From Mediterraneibacter catenae (GTDB lineage Bacteria; Bacillota; Clostridia; Lachnospirales; Lachnospiraceae), in assembly GCF_008691045.1 (NCBI RefSeq), contig NZ_VMSO01000014.1, positions 1 through 64,000 of the forward strand: 64,000 nucleotides of DNA, written 5' to 3'. The notes below the pieces were generated by a model. The model searched no databases, had not been told where the DNA came from, and saw only the letters and a program-made list of their open reading frames with translations. The position numbers and the translations under genes are program-made. Of the stretch, positions 53,204 through 62,234 are shown in pieces (the first letter of the stretch is position 1; the number at the start of each line of letters is the position of its first letter).

Positions 53204-53292
53204 TTGCCTCTTGACATCGGCAATCGGATTGCCTATAATCAAAGCCAACAAGAGGAAATTACTTGCCTATAAAATATCATTTAATTGCCTAT
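53204..53292. promoter_or_regulatory. Four TTGCCT direct repeats (operator array)
   Basis: TTGCCT occurs at 53204, and TTGCCTAT at 53229, 53263 and 53285. The second copy overlaps the -10 box of the polymerase promoter. Spacing is 25, 34 and 22 bases. These are probable binding sites of the XRE repressor. Confidence 0.6.
53211..53239 (+). promoter_or_regulatory. Perfect consensus promoter of the polymerase gene
   Basis: TTGACA at 53211-53216, exactly 17 bases, and TATAAT at 53234-53239. Such an ideal promoter for a mutagenic polymerase implies tight repression in normal conditions. Confidence 0.8.
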
Positions 53293-53313
53293 TTGTCAAG
53301 CGGAGGTGTGAGT

Positions 53314-54582
53314 ATGAAAAGGACTATTCTTCATTCAGATATGAATAACTGTTACGCAAGTATTGAGCTGCTGCATCGTCCGGAACTGCGGGGCAAACCA
53401 TTAGCAGTGGGAGGTGATCCGGAGGCGCGGCATGGTATTGTACTTGCCAAAGATCAGCTTGCGAAGAAGGCGGGCGTGAAAACCGGGATGGCTCTGTGGC
53501 AGGCGAAGCAGGTCTGTCCCGATATAGTGTTTGTACCGCCGCGGATGGATTTGTATTTAAGGTTTTCTCGTCTGGCACATGAAATATACAGTGATTATAC
53601 GGACCGTCAGGAGGCATTCGGTATTGACGAATCATGGCTTGATGTAACAGAGAGCTGTTCTCTGAAAGGTTCGGGGGAAAAGATAGCGGAGGAAATCAGC
53701 CGCCGGATCAAGAAAGAACTGGGAATTACGGTCAGTATAGGAGTGAGTTGGAATAAGATTTTTGCAAAGCTCGGGTCTGATTATAAGAAGCCGGACGCGA
53801 TCACAGTGATTAATCAGGAAAATTATAAAAATATCGTCTGGCCGCTGCCGGTTGAAGATCTGCTTTTTGTGGGGCGTGCAACTAAGAAGAAATTGAACAA
53901 ACTCGGCATCTATACGATCGGCGCTCTTGCGGAAACTGATTCGGATATATTAAAAATCCATCTAGGAAAAGTAGGGATGATCCTTTCCTATTTTGCAAAT
54001 GGAAACGATAATACGCCGGTTTGTTATCAGGATGAAAATGCGCCGATTAAAAGCATCGGGAACAGCACGACAACGCCCCGGGATTTGACAACAGAAACAG
54101 ATGTGTCTATTATTGTCTGGCTGTTGGCAGAGAGTGTTTCCGCCAGACTGCGTGAACATCATTTTGTTGGAAATGTAGTAGAGATATCTGTCCGGGACAA
54201 GGATCTGTTCAGCTTTACCCGGCAGAAGAAAGTGTCGCTTTCCACTAATATTACCAGTGAAATAGCCACATATGCAATGGAGCTGTTCCGGGCAAATTAT
54301 AATTGGCAGAAGCCGATCCGCAGTGTTGGCGTTCGTGTTTCAGATCTGCAGATAGATACTGCACCTGTGCAGCTTTCACTATTCAGCGATCAGGAACGGC
54401 GCGAGCGGTATCACAGAATGGATCAGACAGTTGATATAATACGAAAGCGCTTCGGGTTTTATTCGATTCAGAGAGGAATCATGTATCAGGACAGAAAACT
54501 TTCTGCACTGAATGCGAAAGAGGATAATATCGTTCATCCCTGCGGTTATATGCAGAGAGGAAATTTAACCGGAGTGCGGTGA
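53314..54582 (+). CDS. dinB: Y-family DNA polymerase (DinB/UmuC type)
   Basis: The 422-residue error-prone polymerase copies damaged DNA. It begins TILHSDMNNCYASIELLHRP (first catalytic Asp), has FGIDESWLDVTES (second acidic pair) near 103 and SIGVSWNKIFAKLGSDYKKP near 143, a little-finger domain and a clamp-binding motif QLSLF near residue 361. ATG 53314 follows CGGAGGTGTGAG. It is driven by a consensus promoter with repressor-like sites. Such genes occur on mobile elements and may help a host survive DNA stress during transfer. Confidence 0.92.
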   Translation: MKRTILHSDMNNCYASIELLHRPELRGKPLAVGGDPEARHGIVLAKDQLAKKAGVKTGMALWQAKQVCPDIVFVPPRMDLYLRFSRLAHEIYSDYTDRQEAFGIDESWLDVTESCSLKGSGEKIAEEISRRIKKELGITVSIGVSWNKIFAKLGSDYKKPDAITVINQENYKNIVWPLPVEDLLFVGRATKKKLNKLGIYTIGALAETDSDILKIHLGKVGMILSYFANGNDNTPVCYQDENAPIKSIGNSTTTPRDLTTETDVSIIVWLLAESVSARLREHHFVGNVVEISVRDKDLFSFTRQKKVSLSTNITSEIATYAMELFRANYNWQKPIRSVGVRVSDLQIDTAPVQLSLFSDQERRERYHRMDQTVDIIRKRFGFYSIQRGIMYQDRKLSALNAKEDNIVHPCGYMQRGNLTGVR

Positions 54583-54605
54583 TGAAGTGATGGAGGCAGA
54601 GCAGC

Positions 54606-54866
54606 ATGGGAGATGAAAGTTCATGCAAAGTATACGTCAGCACGGCGGCGGAATTTTCCGCAGATGGTTTTTTGCGTCCGCTGTGGATTATATGGAAGGA
54701 CGGGCGGCGTTTCGATATCGACCGTGTGGTTCAGGTTGAACGGGCGGCGAGCAGGAAAGCGGGCGGCGTCGGTCTGCGCTATACGGTGATGATAGGCGGG
54801 AAAAGACATCATCTGTATTATGAAGACAATTTTAAGTGGTTTGTAGAAGCCAAATCATCAGTTTAG
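54606..54866 (+). CDS. Small protein following the Y-family polymerase
   Basis: The 86-residue protein has PLWIIWKDGRRFDIDRVVQV ... LRYTVMIGGKRHHLYYED ... WFVEA, a beta-rich pattern reminiscent of DUF6504-type polymerase partners, though the resemblance is weak. GGAGGC precedes the start and it follows the polymerase by 23 bases, so it is co-transcribed and may assist it. Confidence 0.6.
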   Translation: MGDESSCKVYVSTAAEFSADGFLRPLWIIWKDGRRFDIDRVVQVERAASRKAGGVGLRYTVMIGGKRHHLYYEDNFKWFVEAKSSV

Positions 54867-55016
54867 TTATATCGCAGGCAGCGGAACTTTTCCGCGTCGG
54901 AACTTGCCGGCGTTATGATATTGCGGAACCGTCCGGTTTACTTTCCCTTTGACGGACGGGGATGCTTAGAAAGGATTTTTAAGTGGAGTGTTGCCATTGA
55001 AGGGAGGACTACAGGG

Positions 55017-55247
55017 ATGGAAAGCTCAAAAAAGTATATTGTTACGTGCCCGGTGTGCGGGAAGATTTTATTTCGCTGTACAGCGAGTAATGCGGAGATA
55101 CAGTGCCATAAATGTCATAGTGATCTGACGATAGAAGTTGAAGGCAGCCGCATTACCGTTACGGAGACAGCAGATCGTTGTGGTGGATCAATAGAGGGAA
55201 TGGCACGGCGTGTAAAGAGTTATAAGCAGTGTCTGGAACAGGGCTGA
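55017..55247 (+). CDS. Small zinc-ribbon protein
   Basis: The 76-residue protein has CPVCGK near residue 11 and CHKC near 30, a typical four-cysteine zinc ribbon, with a basic C-terminus. GGGAGGACTACAGGG precedes ATG 55017. It is on the same strand as the polymerase unit and may bind DNA or RNA. Confidence 0.65.
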   Translation: MESSKKYIVTCPVCGKILFRCTASNAEIQCHKCHSDLTIEVEGSRITVTETADRCGGSIEGMARRVKSYKQCLEQG

Positions 55248-55372
55248 ATTGATACAAAAACTGAATAGGGTGAGATCTCCGGAGGAACTGCCAGATTGGA
55301 CAGCAGAATCCTCAGAGGCAGCGCCGGAGATCAAGAGTTTGTGAATGGACTGAACTTGACGAAATAATCATT

Positions 55373-55439
55373 AAGAGCCTGACAAAACGGAAGCAATCGT
55401 TTTTGAAATGATTGTGTTCATTTTGTCAGGCTCTTTTTT
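55373..55439 (+). terminator. Long terminator
   Basis: AAGAGCCTGACAAAA pairs with TTTTGTCAGGCTCTT with inner CAATC/GATTG pairing, followed by a T-run. Confidence 0.85.
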
Positions 55440-55488
55440 GGCTTGCTGAAAACAGGCTTCCGTTTTCGTGGCTCGGAAAGGAAGCCGA

Positions 55489-55986
55489 ATGAGTTTTAAC
55501 TATGCAAGTGAAAAGAGGAAGTTTGATGCAATGTGGACAAAGCTGCGTGTGGAATATCGCGAAGCAGGGATGGAGGAATCTGCAATCGCCGCTATGTATG
55601 AGTTCGACTGCGAAGTATTCCGGAAGAATCGTACTTATGGTATCCATAATACTTATTTTTCAACTGTGATGCCGGACGGGGAAGAGGTCGCAGATGACCG
55701 TTCTTCTTTTATGAAGAAATTTTCCTCCAGATTTAGCATACAGGCTGAAGAATATGATTCGGACCGAAGATATGGATGGATTGATGAAATCGAAAATCCT
55801 GTTCTGAGTGAAATTTTACAAAAGATGCCGGAAAAAGACAAAGAGCTGTTGACGCTTTACGTGATCGAGGGCTATACGGTGACGGATATCGCAAAGATGG
55901 AAGGCAGTACTCATCAGAATATCAGTAAGAAAATCCGGCGGTTAAAAAATATTTTGAAAAATTTTCAGAATCAGGTTGCGGATTGA
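55489..55986 (+). CDS. Sigma factor-like protein
   Basis: The 165-residue protein ends with a sigma region-4 helix-turn-helix: LSEILQKMPEKDKELLTLYV, then EGYTVTDIAKMEGSTHQNIS and KKIRRLKNIL. The N-terminal 90 residues are not a clear region 2, so it is more likely a transcription regulator of the element than a full sigma factor. AAAGGAAG precedes ATG 55489. Confidence 0.78.
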   Translation: MSFNYASEKRKFDAMWTKLRVEYREAGMEESAIAAMYEFDCEVFRKNRTYGIHNTYFSTVMPDGEEVADDRSSFMKKFSSRFSIQAEEYDSDRRYGWIDEIENPVLSEILQKMPEKDKELLTLYVIEGYTVTDIAKMEGSTHQNISKKIRRLKNILKNFQNQVAD

Positions 55987-56459
55987 GGCTTCCCGCTGCC
56001 TATCCCCTGAGAGGACAACTTCTCGGGGAAATCCGAAGGGATGGATGGAGATGGAGTTTTCTCATTGTACATTGAAAACTTCATATACATTCATCAGGTA
56101 CGTTCCTGCCCGTCGCTTCTGCGAAAGCCATGCAGCCGTGCGCCATGATCTCTGTCAGGAGGGAGCGGTTTTTACGAGCTGTGGATTCCGGTTTTGCATC
56201 CGGAAGGGCGATGATCCGGGCAGGGGATAATGATACTTCTGTAACTCGCAGCCCGGCCGTAAGGAAGGCGGGGAGGTTAGATTCCTATGGAGCGGTTCGC
56301 AAGCCGCCGCCTGATGATTTCCCACTGGAGTTATCCTCCGTATTCTCAGGGGTGTCGTGGACAAATGTGAGAAAGATCATAACTTTTGTGGAAAAGTCGC
56401 CGGAGATTTCATTTTCAGCGGCTTTTCATTACATCCCGCACACATAAGGAGGAAGATAG
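55987..56459. other. 473-base region without a supported gene
   Basis: A hairpin (CCCC-T-GAGA with TCTC-GGGG, about 56006-56030) follows the sigma-like gene, and AAAAGTCGC/GCGGCTTTT pair near 56391-56425. Open frames here lack family likeness and good start sites. It may hold an RNA or a decayed gene. Confidence 0.4.
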
Positions 56460-56843
56460 ATGATGAAAGAAAACTGGGTTTACCGCAGAGGGGATATTTA
56501 TATGGCAAATCTGAATCCATTTAAGGGTTCAGAGCAGGGAGGCACCCGCCCGGTGCTTGTGCTTCAGAATAATACAGGCAATTTGTTTTGTCCGACACTG
56601 ATTGTTGCGCCGCTGACTACGCAGGTCAATAAGAAAAAGGATCAGCCGACACATTATCTGCTTTCAGGAGTCCGCGGACTTCCGGAAGATTCGGTTGCAC
56701 TGTTGGAGCAGATCAAGACCATTGATAAGTCGAGGATTATAAGCTATCTCGGGAAGGTGTCAAAGGAAGAAATGAAGGGCGTGGATGAGGCTCTTAAGAT
56801 CAGCTTGGGGATTTATATTTCTGAAGATGTGGAAGCACCGTGA
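56460..56843 (+). CDS. mazF: MazF/PemK-like toxin
   Basis: The 127-residue protein has RRGDIYMANLNPFKGSEQGG, then TRPVLVLQNNTGN and PTLIVAPLTTQV, the PemK/MazF endoribonuclease fold, with the later LLEQIKTIDKSRI motif. It would cleave mRNA. AAGGAGGAAGATAG precedes the start. No antitoxin gene lies directly upstream; the gene at 56910 is only a possible partner. Confidence 0.87.
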   Translation: MMKENWVYRRGDIYMANLNPFKGSEQGGTRPVLVLQNNTGNLFCPTLIVAPLTTQVNKKKDQPTHYLLSGVRGLPEDSVALLEQIKTIDKSRIISYLGKVSKEEMKGVDEALKISLGIYISEDVEAP

Positions 56844-56909
56844 GATTGTCATGCATATTCTGAAGGAATTAACAGTAATTATGAATAAAGAAAAAATCGG
56901 GGTGTTGAT

Positions 56910-57152
56910 ATGAGCTTAGAGGAAATGAGAGATGTGGACATCCGGCAGGTGGACAGGTCTTCTCTGGCTGATCTGCGGGATATTCATGTGAAGAAAGACA
57001 GCCATAATCAACCGGACATTCAGGACCTCCTGAAACAGACAGCGAATCTTTATATGTACCGAGTGGGGGAGATAGTTGTTGCATTTGATTACTCAAATAA
57101 CGGGAAAACAGTGAATGATACGTTTGCTTTAATGGTTCAGTCAGGAATGTGA
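56910..57152 (+). CDS. DUF6870-like small protein
   Basis: The 80-residue protein has MRDVDIRQVDRSSLADLRDI, then HVKKD and LYMYRVGEIVVAFDY, close to the DUF6870 proteins common in Lachnospiraceae mobile elements. The C-terminal part seems shorter or changed. It follows the toxin gene by 66 bases. The function is unknown. Confidence 0.65.
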   Translation: MSLEEMRDVDIRQVDRSSLADLRDIHVKKDSHNQPDIQDLLKQTANLYMYRVGEIVVAFDYSNNGKTVNDTFALMVQSGM

Positions 57153-57157
57153 CATCC

Positions 57158-57187
57158 TTGAGTAATTAAACTGTTTCGGGATATAGT
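57158..57187 (+). promoter_or_regulatory. Possible promoter of the recombinase operon
   Basis: TTGAGT at 57158-57163 and TATAGT at 57182-57187 are 18 bases apart. Confidence 0.45.
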
Positions 57188-57214
57188 ATCTGTGAAACCT
57201 GACAGAATCACGCT

Positions 57215-57244
57215 GCCGATGCAGGGCTGCCACTCTGCATCGGC
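57215..57244. repeat. Perfect hairpin upstream of the recombinase trio
   Basis: GCCGATGCAG at 57215-57224 pairs with CTGCATCGGC at 57235-57244, with no T-run after it. It lies in the leader between promoter and gene and could act in control or as a recombinase site. Confidence 0.6.
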
Positions 57245-57290
57245 GTTTGCCGGAATCCATTTGATAATACAAATAAGGGAGAGGATGCAT

Positions 57291-58946
57291 ATGCAGCGGA
57301 AGGACAAGTACAGCGGCGGCGTCTACCTGAGATTGTCAAAGGAAGACGGGGACGTAGTAGTAGGAACAAAAAGTGAGAGCAACAGTATATCGAATCAGAA
57401 AAGTCTGATTACAGAATTTCTGAAATCAAAGCCGGAGATTCATGCTGTGTCATTTTATGAAGACGATGGTTACAGCGGCGTGAATTTCGAGAGGCCGGCA
57501 TTTCAGAGGATGATGGCGGATATAAAGGAAGGGAAAATTGACTGTATCATTGTAAAGGACCTTTCACGATTCGGCAGAAATTATATCGAGGTTGGACGAT
57601 ATCTGGAAAAACTCTTTCCCATGTTGGGTGTCAGATTCATTGCAGTGAATGACAATTATGACAGTCTGAATACAGACACAGCGCATGATATTGTCATGCC
57701 ATTTAAAAACCTCATTAACGACTCTTACTGCAGGGACCTGTCTGTAAAGATCAGGAGTCATCTGGATGTGAAAAGGAAGAACGGTGAATTTGTCGGAGCA
57801 TTTGCCTGTTATGGATACCTGAAAGATCCACAGAATAAAAACCGTCTTATTATAGATACATACGCCGGTCAGATCGTACAGGATATTTTCAGAATGAAAA
57901 TAAACGGATTCAGCCAGAACAGGATCGCAGATGTACTGAACAAAGAAGGGATTCTCTCGCCGATGGAGTATAAGCGCAGTCTCGGTATTCGTTTTTCTAC
58001 TGCCTTTAAGATAAATCCGAAGGCAGTATGGAGCGCAAAAGCTGTCTCCAGAATCCTGTCAAATGAGATCTATACCGGTGTATTGGTTCAAGGGAAGCAG
58101 ACGACTCCGAATCATAAGGTGAAGACCAGACAGGCAGTTGAGGAAAAAGACTGGATCAGGATCGAGGATGCACATCCGGCACTGATTGACAGATATCTGT
58201 TCGATATCGTTCAGACACTTTTAGAACGAGATACCCGTACGTCACCGGATGAAAAGACCGTGTTTGCACTTGCGGGACTTGTTTTTTGTGGTGACTGCGG
58301 ACAGCCAATGGTGAGAAAGACGGCTGTTTATAAAGGAAAAAACGGTAAAAGGCAGACTTACAGTTATTTTGTCTGTAATGGAAAGTGTCATGGGAGTAAA
58401 TGCTCATGGCATAGAATCAATGAAAAAGAACTGATGGATGCAGTTTTTCAGTCTGTAAATCTTCATATAGAAAATGTATTGGATACAGAGAGAGCTCTTC
58501 AGGAAATCGCTGACGCACCATCCTCGCAACTTCTGATTCGAAAATTAAGAGACCGTATTATTAAAAAGAAGGAAGAGCTTGCCCGTACAGAACGGTTGAA
58601 GATTGGCGCATATGAAGACTTTAAGGATGAACTTCTGGACAGGCAGGAATATATAAAGCTGAAGCAGGAGTTTGATCACAGACTGGAGGAAGCACGGAGC
58701 ACGATAGAAGATCTGAATAGACAGATCGCTGAATTAGAGCAGGATAGTTCCGACTGCTTCAAATGGATGAAGTATTATAAATCATTTGGAAAACTGGAAG
58801 AATTGACGCGGTTTGCTGCGGCAATCGCAATCAACCGGATTCTGATCTACGAGGACAGGAGAATCAAAATTATTTTCAATTTCGAGGATTCTTTCAGACA
58901 GGCAAAAGAAATGATAGAAAGTACCAGACAGCAGGAGGTTATATAA
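57291..58946 (+). CDS. Large serine recombinase 1 of the ICE trio
   Basis: The 551-residue protein has a catalytic Ser in GVYLRLSKEDGD (near residue 16), VKDLSRFGRNYIEVGRYL, a recombinase domain, a zinc ribbon (CGDCGQP ... CHGSKCSWH) and a coiled coil. AAGGGAGAGG precedes ATG 57291; a longer frame from 57192 covers the leader hairpin and is unlikely. It overlaps the next gene by one base. Together the trio probably integrates and excises the ICE. Confidence 0.92.
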   Translation: MQRKDKYSGGVYLRLSKEDGDVVVGTKSESNSISNQKSLITEFLKSKPEIHAVSFYEDDGYSGVNFERPAFQRMMADIKEGKIDCIIVKDLSRFGRNYIEVGRYLEKLFPMLGVRFIAVNDNYDSLNTDTAHDIVMPFKNLINDSYCRDLSVKIRSHLDVKRKNGEFVGAFACYGYLKDPQNKNRLIIDTYAGQIVQDIFRMKINGFSQNRIADVLNKEGILSPMEYKRSLGIRFSTAFKINPKAVWSAKAVSRILSNEIYTGVLVQGKQTTPNHKVKTRQAVEEKDWIRIEDAHPALIDRYLFDIVQTLLERDTRTSPDEKTVFALAGLVFCGDCGQPMVRKTAVYKGKNGKRQTYSYFVCNGKCHGSKCSWHRINEKELMDAVFQSVNLHIENVLDTERALQEIADAPSSQLLIRKLRDRIIKKKEELARTERLKIGAYEDFKDELLDRQEYIKLKQEFDHRLEEARSTIEDLNRQIAELEQDSSDCFKWMKYYKSFGKLEELTRFAAAIAINRILIYEDRRIKIIFNFEDSFRQAKEMIESTRQQEVI

Positions 58947-60700
58947 TGGCACGAAAGAAAAGGTTAAATGCAGATGCAATAATCGGAAATCAAGGAAGCT
59001 GTGCGCTTGGTCAGGATGAAACAAAGAATCATCGTGGGGGAATTTACCAGACGGCTGCCTATATCAGATTGTCGGCAGAAGACAGCGGGAAAAAAGATGG
59101 ATACAGTCTCCAGAATCAGGAGATGCTTGTTCTGGATTATATTGGCAGACATCCGGAATTGAATCTGTACAGGGAATATATAGACAACGGATTTTCGGGA
59201 ACGTGCTTTGACCGTCCGGCATTTGATGAAATGATGCAGGATATGAGGGACGGCAGGATAAATTGTATCGTGGTGAAAGATTTATCCCGCTTGGGGAGAA
59301 ATTATCTGGAAGCCGGAAACTATCTGGAGCAGATATTTCCGTTTTTTAAAGTGAGATTCATCTCCATCAATGATGGATATGACAGTACCGCACCGAACAG
59401 CGCCGATGAATCGCTGATTATACCACTGAAAAATATCATTAATGAAGGATATGCAAAAGATATATCTGTGAAAGTATCAACAGCTTTGGAAACCAGAAAG
59501 AAACAGGGAAAATTTACCGGGAAATATGCACCGTACGGATATCTGAAAGATCCGGCGGACAAGAATCATCTGATTATAGATGAAGAGACAAAAGATATCG
59601 TCAAACGGATTTTCCAAATGCGTGCAGATGGTATGTCGATGAGTGGAATTGCTGCGCAGTTGAATCAAGAGGGTATCCCGTCACCGGCTGCCTATCTTTT
59701 ATTGAAAGGAATCTCTAAGGAAAAATCTTTTCAGAATTCATATTGGAATCGGACAAATGTAAAACGGCTGCTGACGAACAGAATGTATCTTGGAAATCTG
59801 GTCTATGGAAAAGAACAGAGTTTGTTTGCGAAAGGAATCACCAGACACCGTCTGCCGGAAGAACAGTGGAAAGAAGTTGAGAATACTCATGAACCCATTA
59901 TTGACCGTAAACTTTTTGATCTTGTGCAGGAAAAGCAGGAGGAAAGCAGAAAAGAATTTTTTGACAGAACAGGAATTAATAATGACTATCAGCCTGAAAA
60001 TCTGTTCCGCGGGCTGATTCACTGTTCAGACTGCGGCGGCGCGATGAAGATGTCAAAATTTGTGACCACCTTAAAATCAGGTGAAAAGAGTCGGTTTGCT
60101 GTATATCAGTGCTGCCGAAGAAAAAGCATGAAGAATTATTCTTGCCCGCCCAGAAGTATTCGAAAAACGCAGCTCGACCAGACGGTGGCGGAAGCAATCC
60201 GATATCATATCAGTCTGCTTATGGATACGGAAAAGGTGATTGAGACGTTGAACCAGAAAGCAGAGATGCGACAGGCGGTTGCGTCATTGAAAAATCAAAT
60301 TCGGGAAATGCAGAGGCAGGCGGCACGCTATGAACGGATGAACACGGGTATCTATGAAGATTATCGTGATGGCATTCTGGATGAATCAGAGTATCTTGCC
60401 ATGAGAAAGCATTACTCAGAGGAAGCTGACAGACTTCGGGAAGAAATTGACCGGATGATCACTGAGCAGGATTCTTATGCGGAGGATTACAGACTGAATG
60501 ATACACTCTCCGATCTGGTTAGAAAATATGCGGAATTTTCGACTTTAACCAGAGAAATTGTGGAGGCATTCATAGCCGATATCAGAGTACATACCGGAGG
60601 TGGACTGAAAATTGTGTTCAGATTCGAGGATGAACTGAAACAACTGACGGATCTTGCAGAAAAGAGAAAGGAGAAAGTACAGCATGATGATACAGAATAA
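58946..60700 (+). CDS. Large serine recombinase 2 of the ICE trio
   Basis: The 584-residue protein has TAAYIRLSAEDSGKKDGYSL (catalytic Ser near residue 44) after a 35-residue extension, VVKDLSRLGRNYLEAGNYLE, the recombinase domain, a zinc ribbon (CSDCGGA ... CCRRKSM ... CPP) and a coiled coil. GCAGGAGG precedes the start. It overlaps the third gene by 17 bases. Confidence 0.92.
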   Translation: MARKKRLNADAIIGNQGSCALGQDETKNHRGGIYQTAAYIRLSAEDSGKKDGYSLQNQEMLVLDYIGRHPELNLYREYIDNGFSGTCFDRPAFDEMMQDMRDGRINCIVVKDLSRLGRNYLEAGNYLEQIFPFFKVRFISINDGYDSTAPNSADESLIIPLKNIINEGYAKDISVKVSTALETRKKQGKFTGKYAPYGYLKDPADKNHLIIDEETKDIVKRIFQMRADGMSMSGIAAQLNQEGIPSPAAYLLLKGISKEKSFQNSYWNRTNVKRLLTNRMYLGNLVYGKEQSLFAKGITRHRLPEEQWKEVENTHEPIIDRKLFDLVQEKQEESRKEFFDRTGINNDYQPENLFRGLIHCSDCGGAMKMSKFVTTLKSGEKSRFAVYQCCRRKSMKNYSCPPRSIRKTQLDQTVAEAIRYHISLLMDTEKVIETLNQKAEMRQAVASLKNQIREMQRQAARYERMNTGIYEDYRDGILDESEYLAMRKHYSEEADRLREEIDRMITEQDSYAEDYRLNDTLSDLVRKYAEFSTLTREIVEAFIADIRVHTGGGLKIVFRFEDELKQLTDLAEKRKEKVQHDDTE

Positions 60701-62234
60701 AAATGAGGAATATGTGATCGCACTGTATATCCGACTTTCAAAAGAAGACGAGGATGTCGGCATCCGGTATGGTAAGGAAGAGAGTAACAGTATCAGTAAT
60801 CAGAGGATGCTGATCTATGATTTTATCCGGCAGCATTCGGAATTTCAGGGCTGCAGGATCATAGAGAAATGTGATGATGGATTCACCGGGAAACGGTTTG
60901 ACCGTCCTGCATTTACAGAGCTGATTGATCTTGCAAAAAAAGGAAGGATAGACTGTATCATAGTAAAAGATCTGTCCAGATTCGGGCGTGATTATATTGA
61001 GCTTGGAGATTATCTTGAGCAGCTGTTTCCTTTCCTCGGGATTCGTTTTATCGCAGTTAATGATCATTATGACAGCAAGGATGGCGGTCAGGAGACGGCA
61101 GGACTGGAGGTAGCCTTTAAGAATTTTATCTATGATTTTTACAGCCGTGATACTTCCAAAAAGATCCGTAATGTCAGAAAGAAGATGGCACAGTCCGGAC
61201 AGTTTGCAAGTGCTAATGCGCCGTATGGTTATCAGAAGTCTGCAGAGGACAAGCATAAGTTGGTGGTTGATGAAGAGGCGGCACAGGTTGTACGGGAGAT
61301 CTTTCAGATGAAGATTGCCGGAAGGTCTGCAAAGAAAATTACGGAAAACTTGAATGCCAGACAGATTCCATCCCCAGCACAGTATGCTTTGAATCATAAA
61401 CGGGGGATGGACTGGCGGAAAGTAAATGAAAAGACAGCTTGGGATGCGACGAAAGTTGTTGCTATTCTGAAAGATGAAAGGTATGCCGGAAATATGGTAT
61501 CTCTTCGTAGAACATTGAAAGGTATCTACGGAAAAGACACACCTATGGACAGCAGCGACTGGATAAGAGTTGAAGGTACGCATGAGGGGATTGTCTCAAT
61601 AGAAGATTTTCAGAAAGCGCAGGCCACGTTTCTTAAATATGAAAAAAGTCAGCCGAGTACGATCAACAGATACAATGCTTTTGTATGCGGACATTGTGGG
61701 CGAAAGTTGTCTTACAGTAAAGACAGAAAGAAGCTGATCTGCAGATATGGGGAAAGCAATCCGAATGCAAGCTGCTATAAGGCGGCGTATTCGGCAGAGA
61801 AGATCAGAGGCGCGGTACTTGAAGCGTTGAAATGGCATTTTGAACAGTTTATAGACTGGGAAAAGATGCAGGAAAGATTGGAGAAAAACGTTCATGCGGA
61901 ACAGGACAGTCAGGATTATGAAAAAGTTCTGGAACAGATCGAGAATGGGAAGATTATTCTGTATGAGAAATATAAGGATGGACAGCTTGACAGAGATGAG
62001 TTTGTTGCTGGGAGGAATGAACTGAATGCACAGGCGGTAGAGATTCAGGAGAAGCTGAAAGAGGCTGCGCTGCGGCAGGAGGGGAATGATGAAGTAAAGA
62101 GGATCGGGGAGATCGTGAGGAAGTATAGGGAGGCGAAGGAGCTGACGAAAGCGATGGAGGAAATGTTTGTGGAGAGGGTGGAGGTGTATGATGGGGAGTA
62201 TATTAAAGTGAAGTGGAAGTTTAAAAAAGTTTAA
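60684..62234 (+). CDS. Large serine recombinase 3 of the ICE trio
   Basis: The 516-residue protein has ALYIRLSKEDEDVGIRYGKE (catalytic Ser near 20), VKDLSRFGRDYIELGDYLEQ, recombinase domain, zinc ribbon (CGHCGRK ... C ... C) and a coiled coil. AAAGGAG precedes ATG 60684 within the second gene. It is the last gene that clearly belongs to the ICE, so an attachment site is expected just beyond. Confidence 0.92.
   Translation: MMIQNKNEEYVIALYIRLSKEDEDVGIRYGKEESNSISNQRMLIYDFIRQHSEFQGCRIIEKCDDGFTGKRFDRPAFTELIDLAKKGRIDCIIVKDLSRFGRDYIELGDYLEQLFPFLGIRFIAVNDHYDSKDGGQETAGLEVAFKNFIYDFYSRDTSKKIRNVRKKMAQSGQFASANAPYGYQKSAEDKHKLVVDEEAAQVVREIFQMKIAGRSAKKITENLNARQIPSPAQYALNHKRGMDWRKVNEKTAWDATKVVAILKDERYAGNMVSLRRTLKGIYGKDTPMDSSDWIRVEGTHEGIVSIEDFQKAQATFLKYEKSQPSTINRYNAFVCGHCGRKLSYSKDRKKLICRYGESNPNASCYKAAYSAEKIRGAVLEALKWHFEQFIDWEKMQERLEKNVHAEQDSQDYEKVLEQIENGKIILYEKYKDGQLDRDEFVAGRNELNAQAVEIQEKLKEAALRQEGNDEVKRIGEIVRKYREAKELTKAMEEMFVERVEVYDGEYIKVKWKFKKV

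Larger units (their letters stand above)
1..62234. mobile_element. Large conjugative element (ICE), left end outside window
   Basis: Coupling protein, VirB4, TrbL-like protein, PrgI, NlpC/P60 hydrolase, topoisomerase III, methylase-helicase, MobC, relaxase and a serine recombinase trio follow one another in the order known from Tn1549/CTn-type elements of Clostridia. A RepA/ParA/ParB set at the left suggests replication of the excised circle. The right limit is inferred from the end of the third recombinase at 62234 and the sharp fall in GC beyond it. No terminal repeats could be identified because the left end is not in the window. Internal insertions are a group II intron and an IME. Confidence 0.75.

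Noticed and set aside
53204-53292. Could the TTGCCT repeats be a CRISPR array?
   Set aside because: Repeats are 6-8 bases with uneven short spacers and sit on a promoter; they fit operators, not CRISPR.
56130-56447. 105-codon plus-strand frame in the region before the toxin gene
   Set aside because: There is no credible ribosome binding site and the Arg/Ser-rich product has no family likeness.
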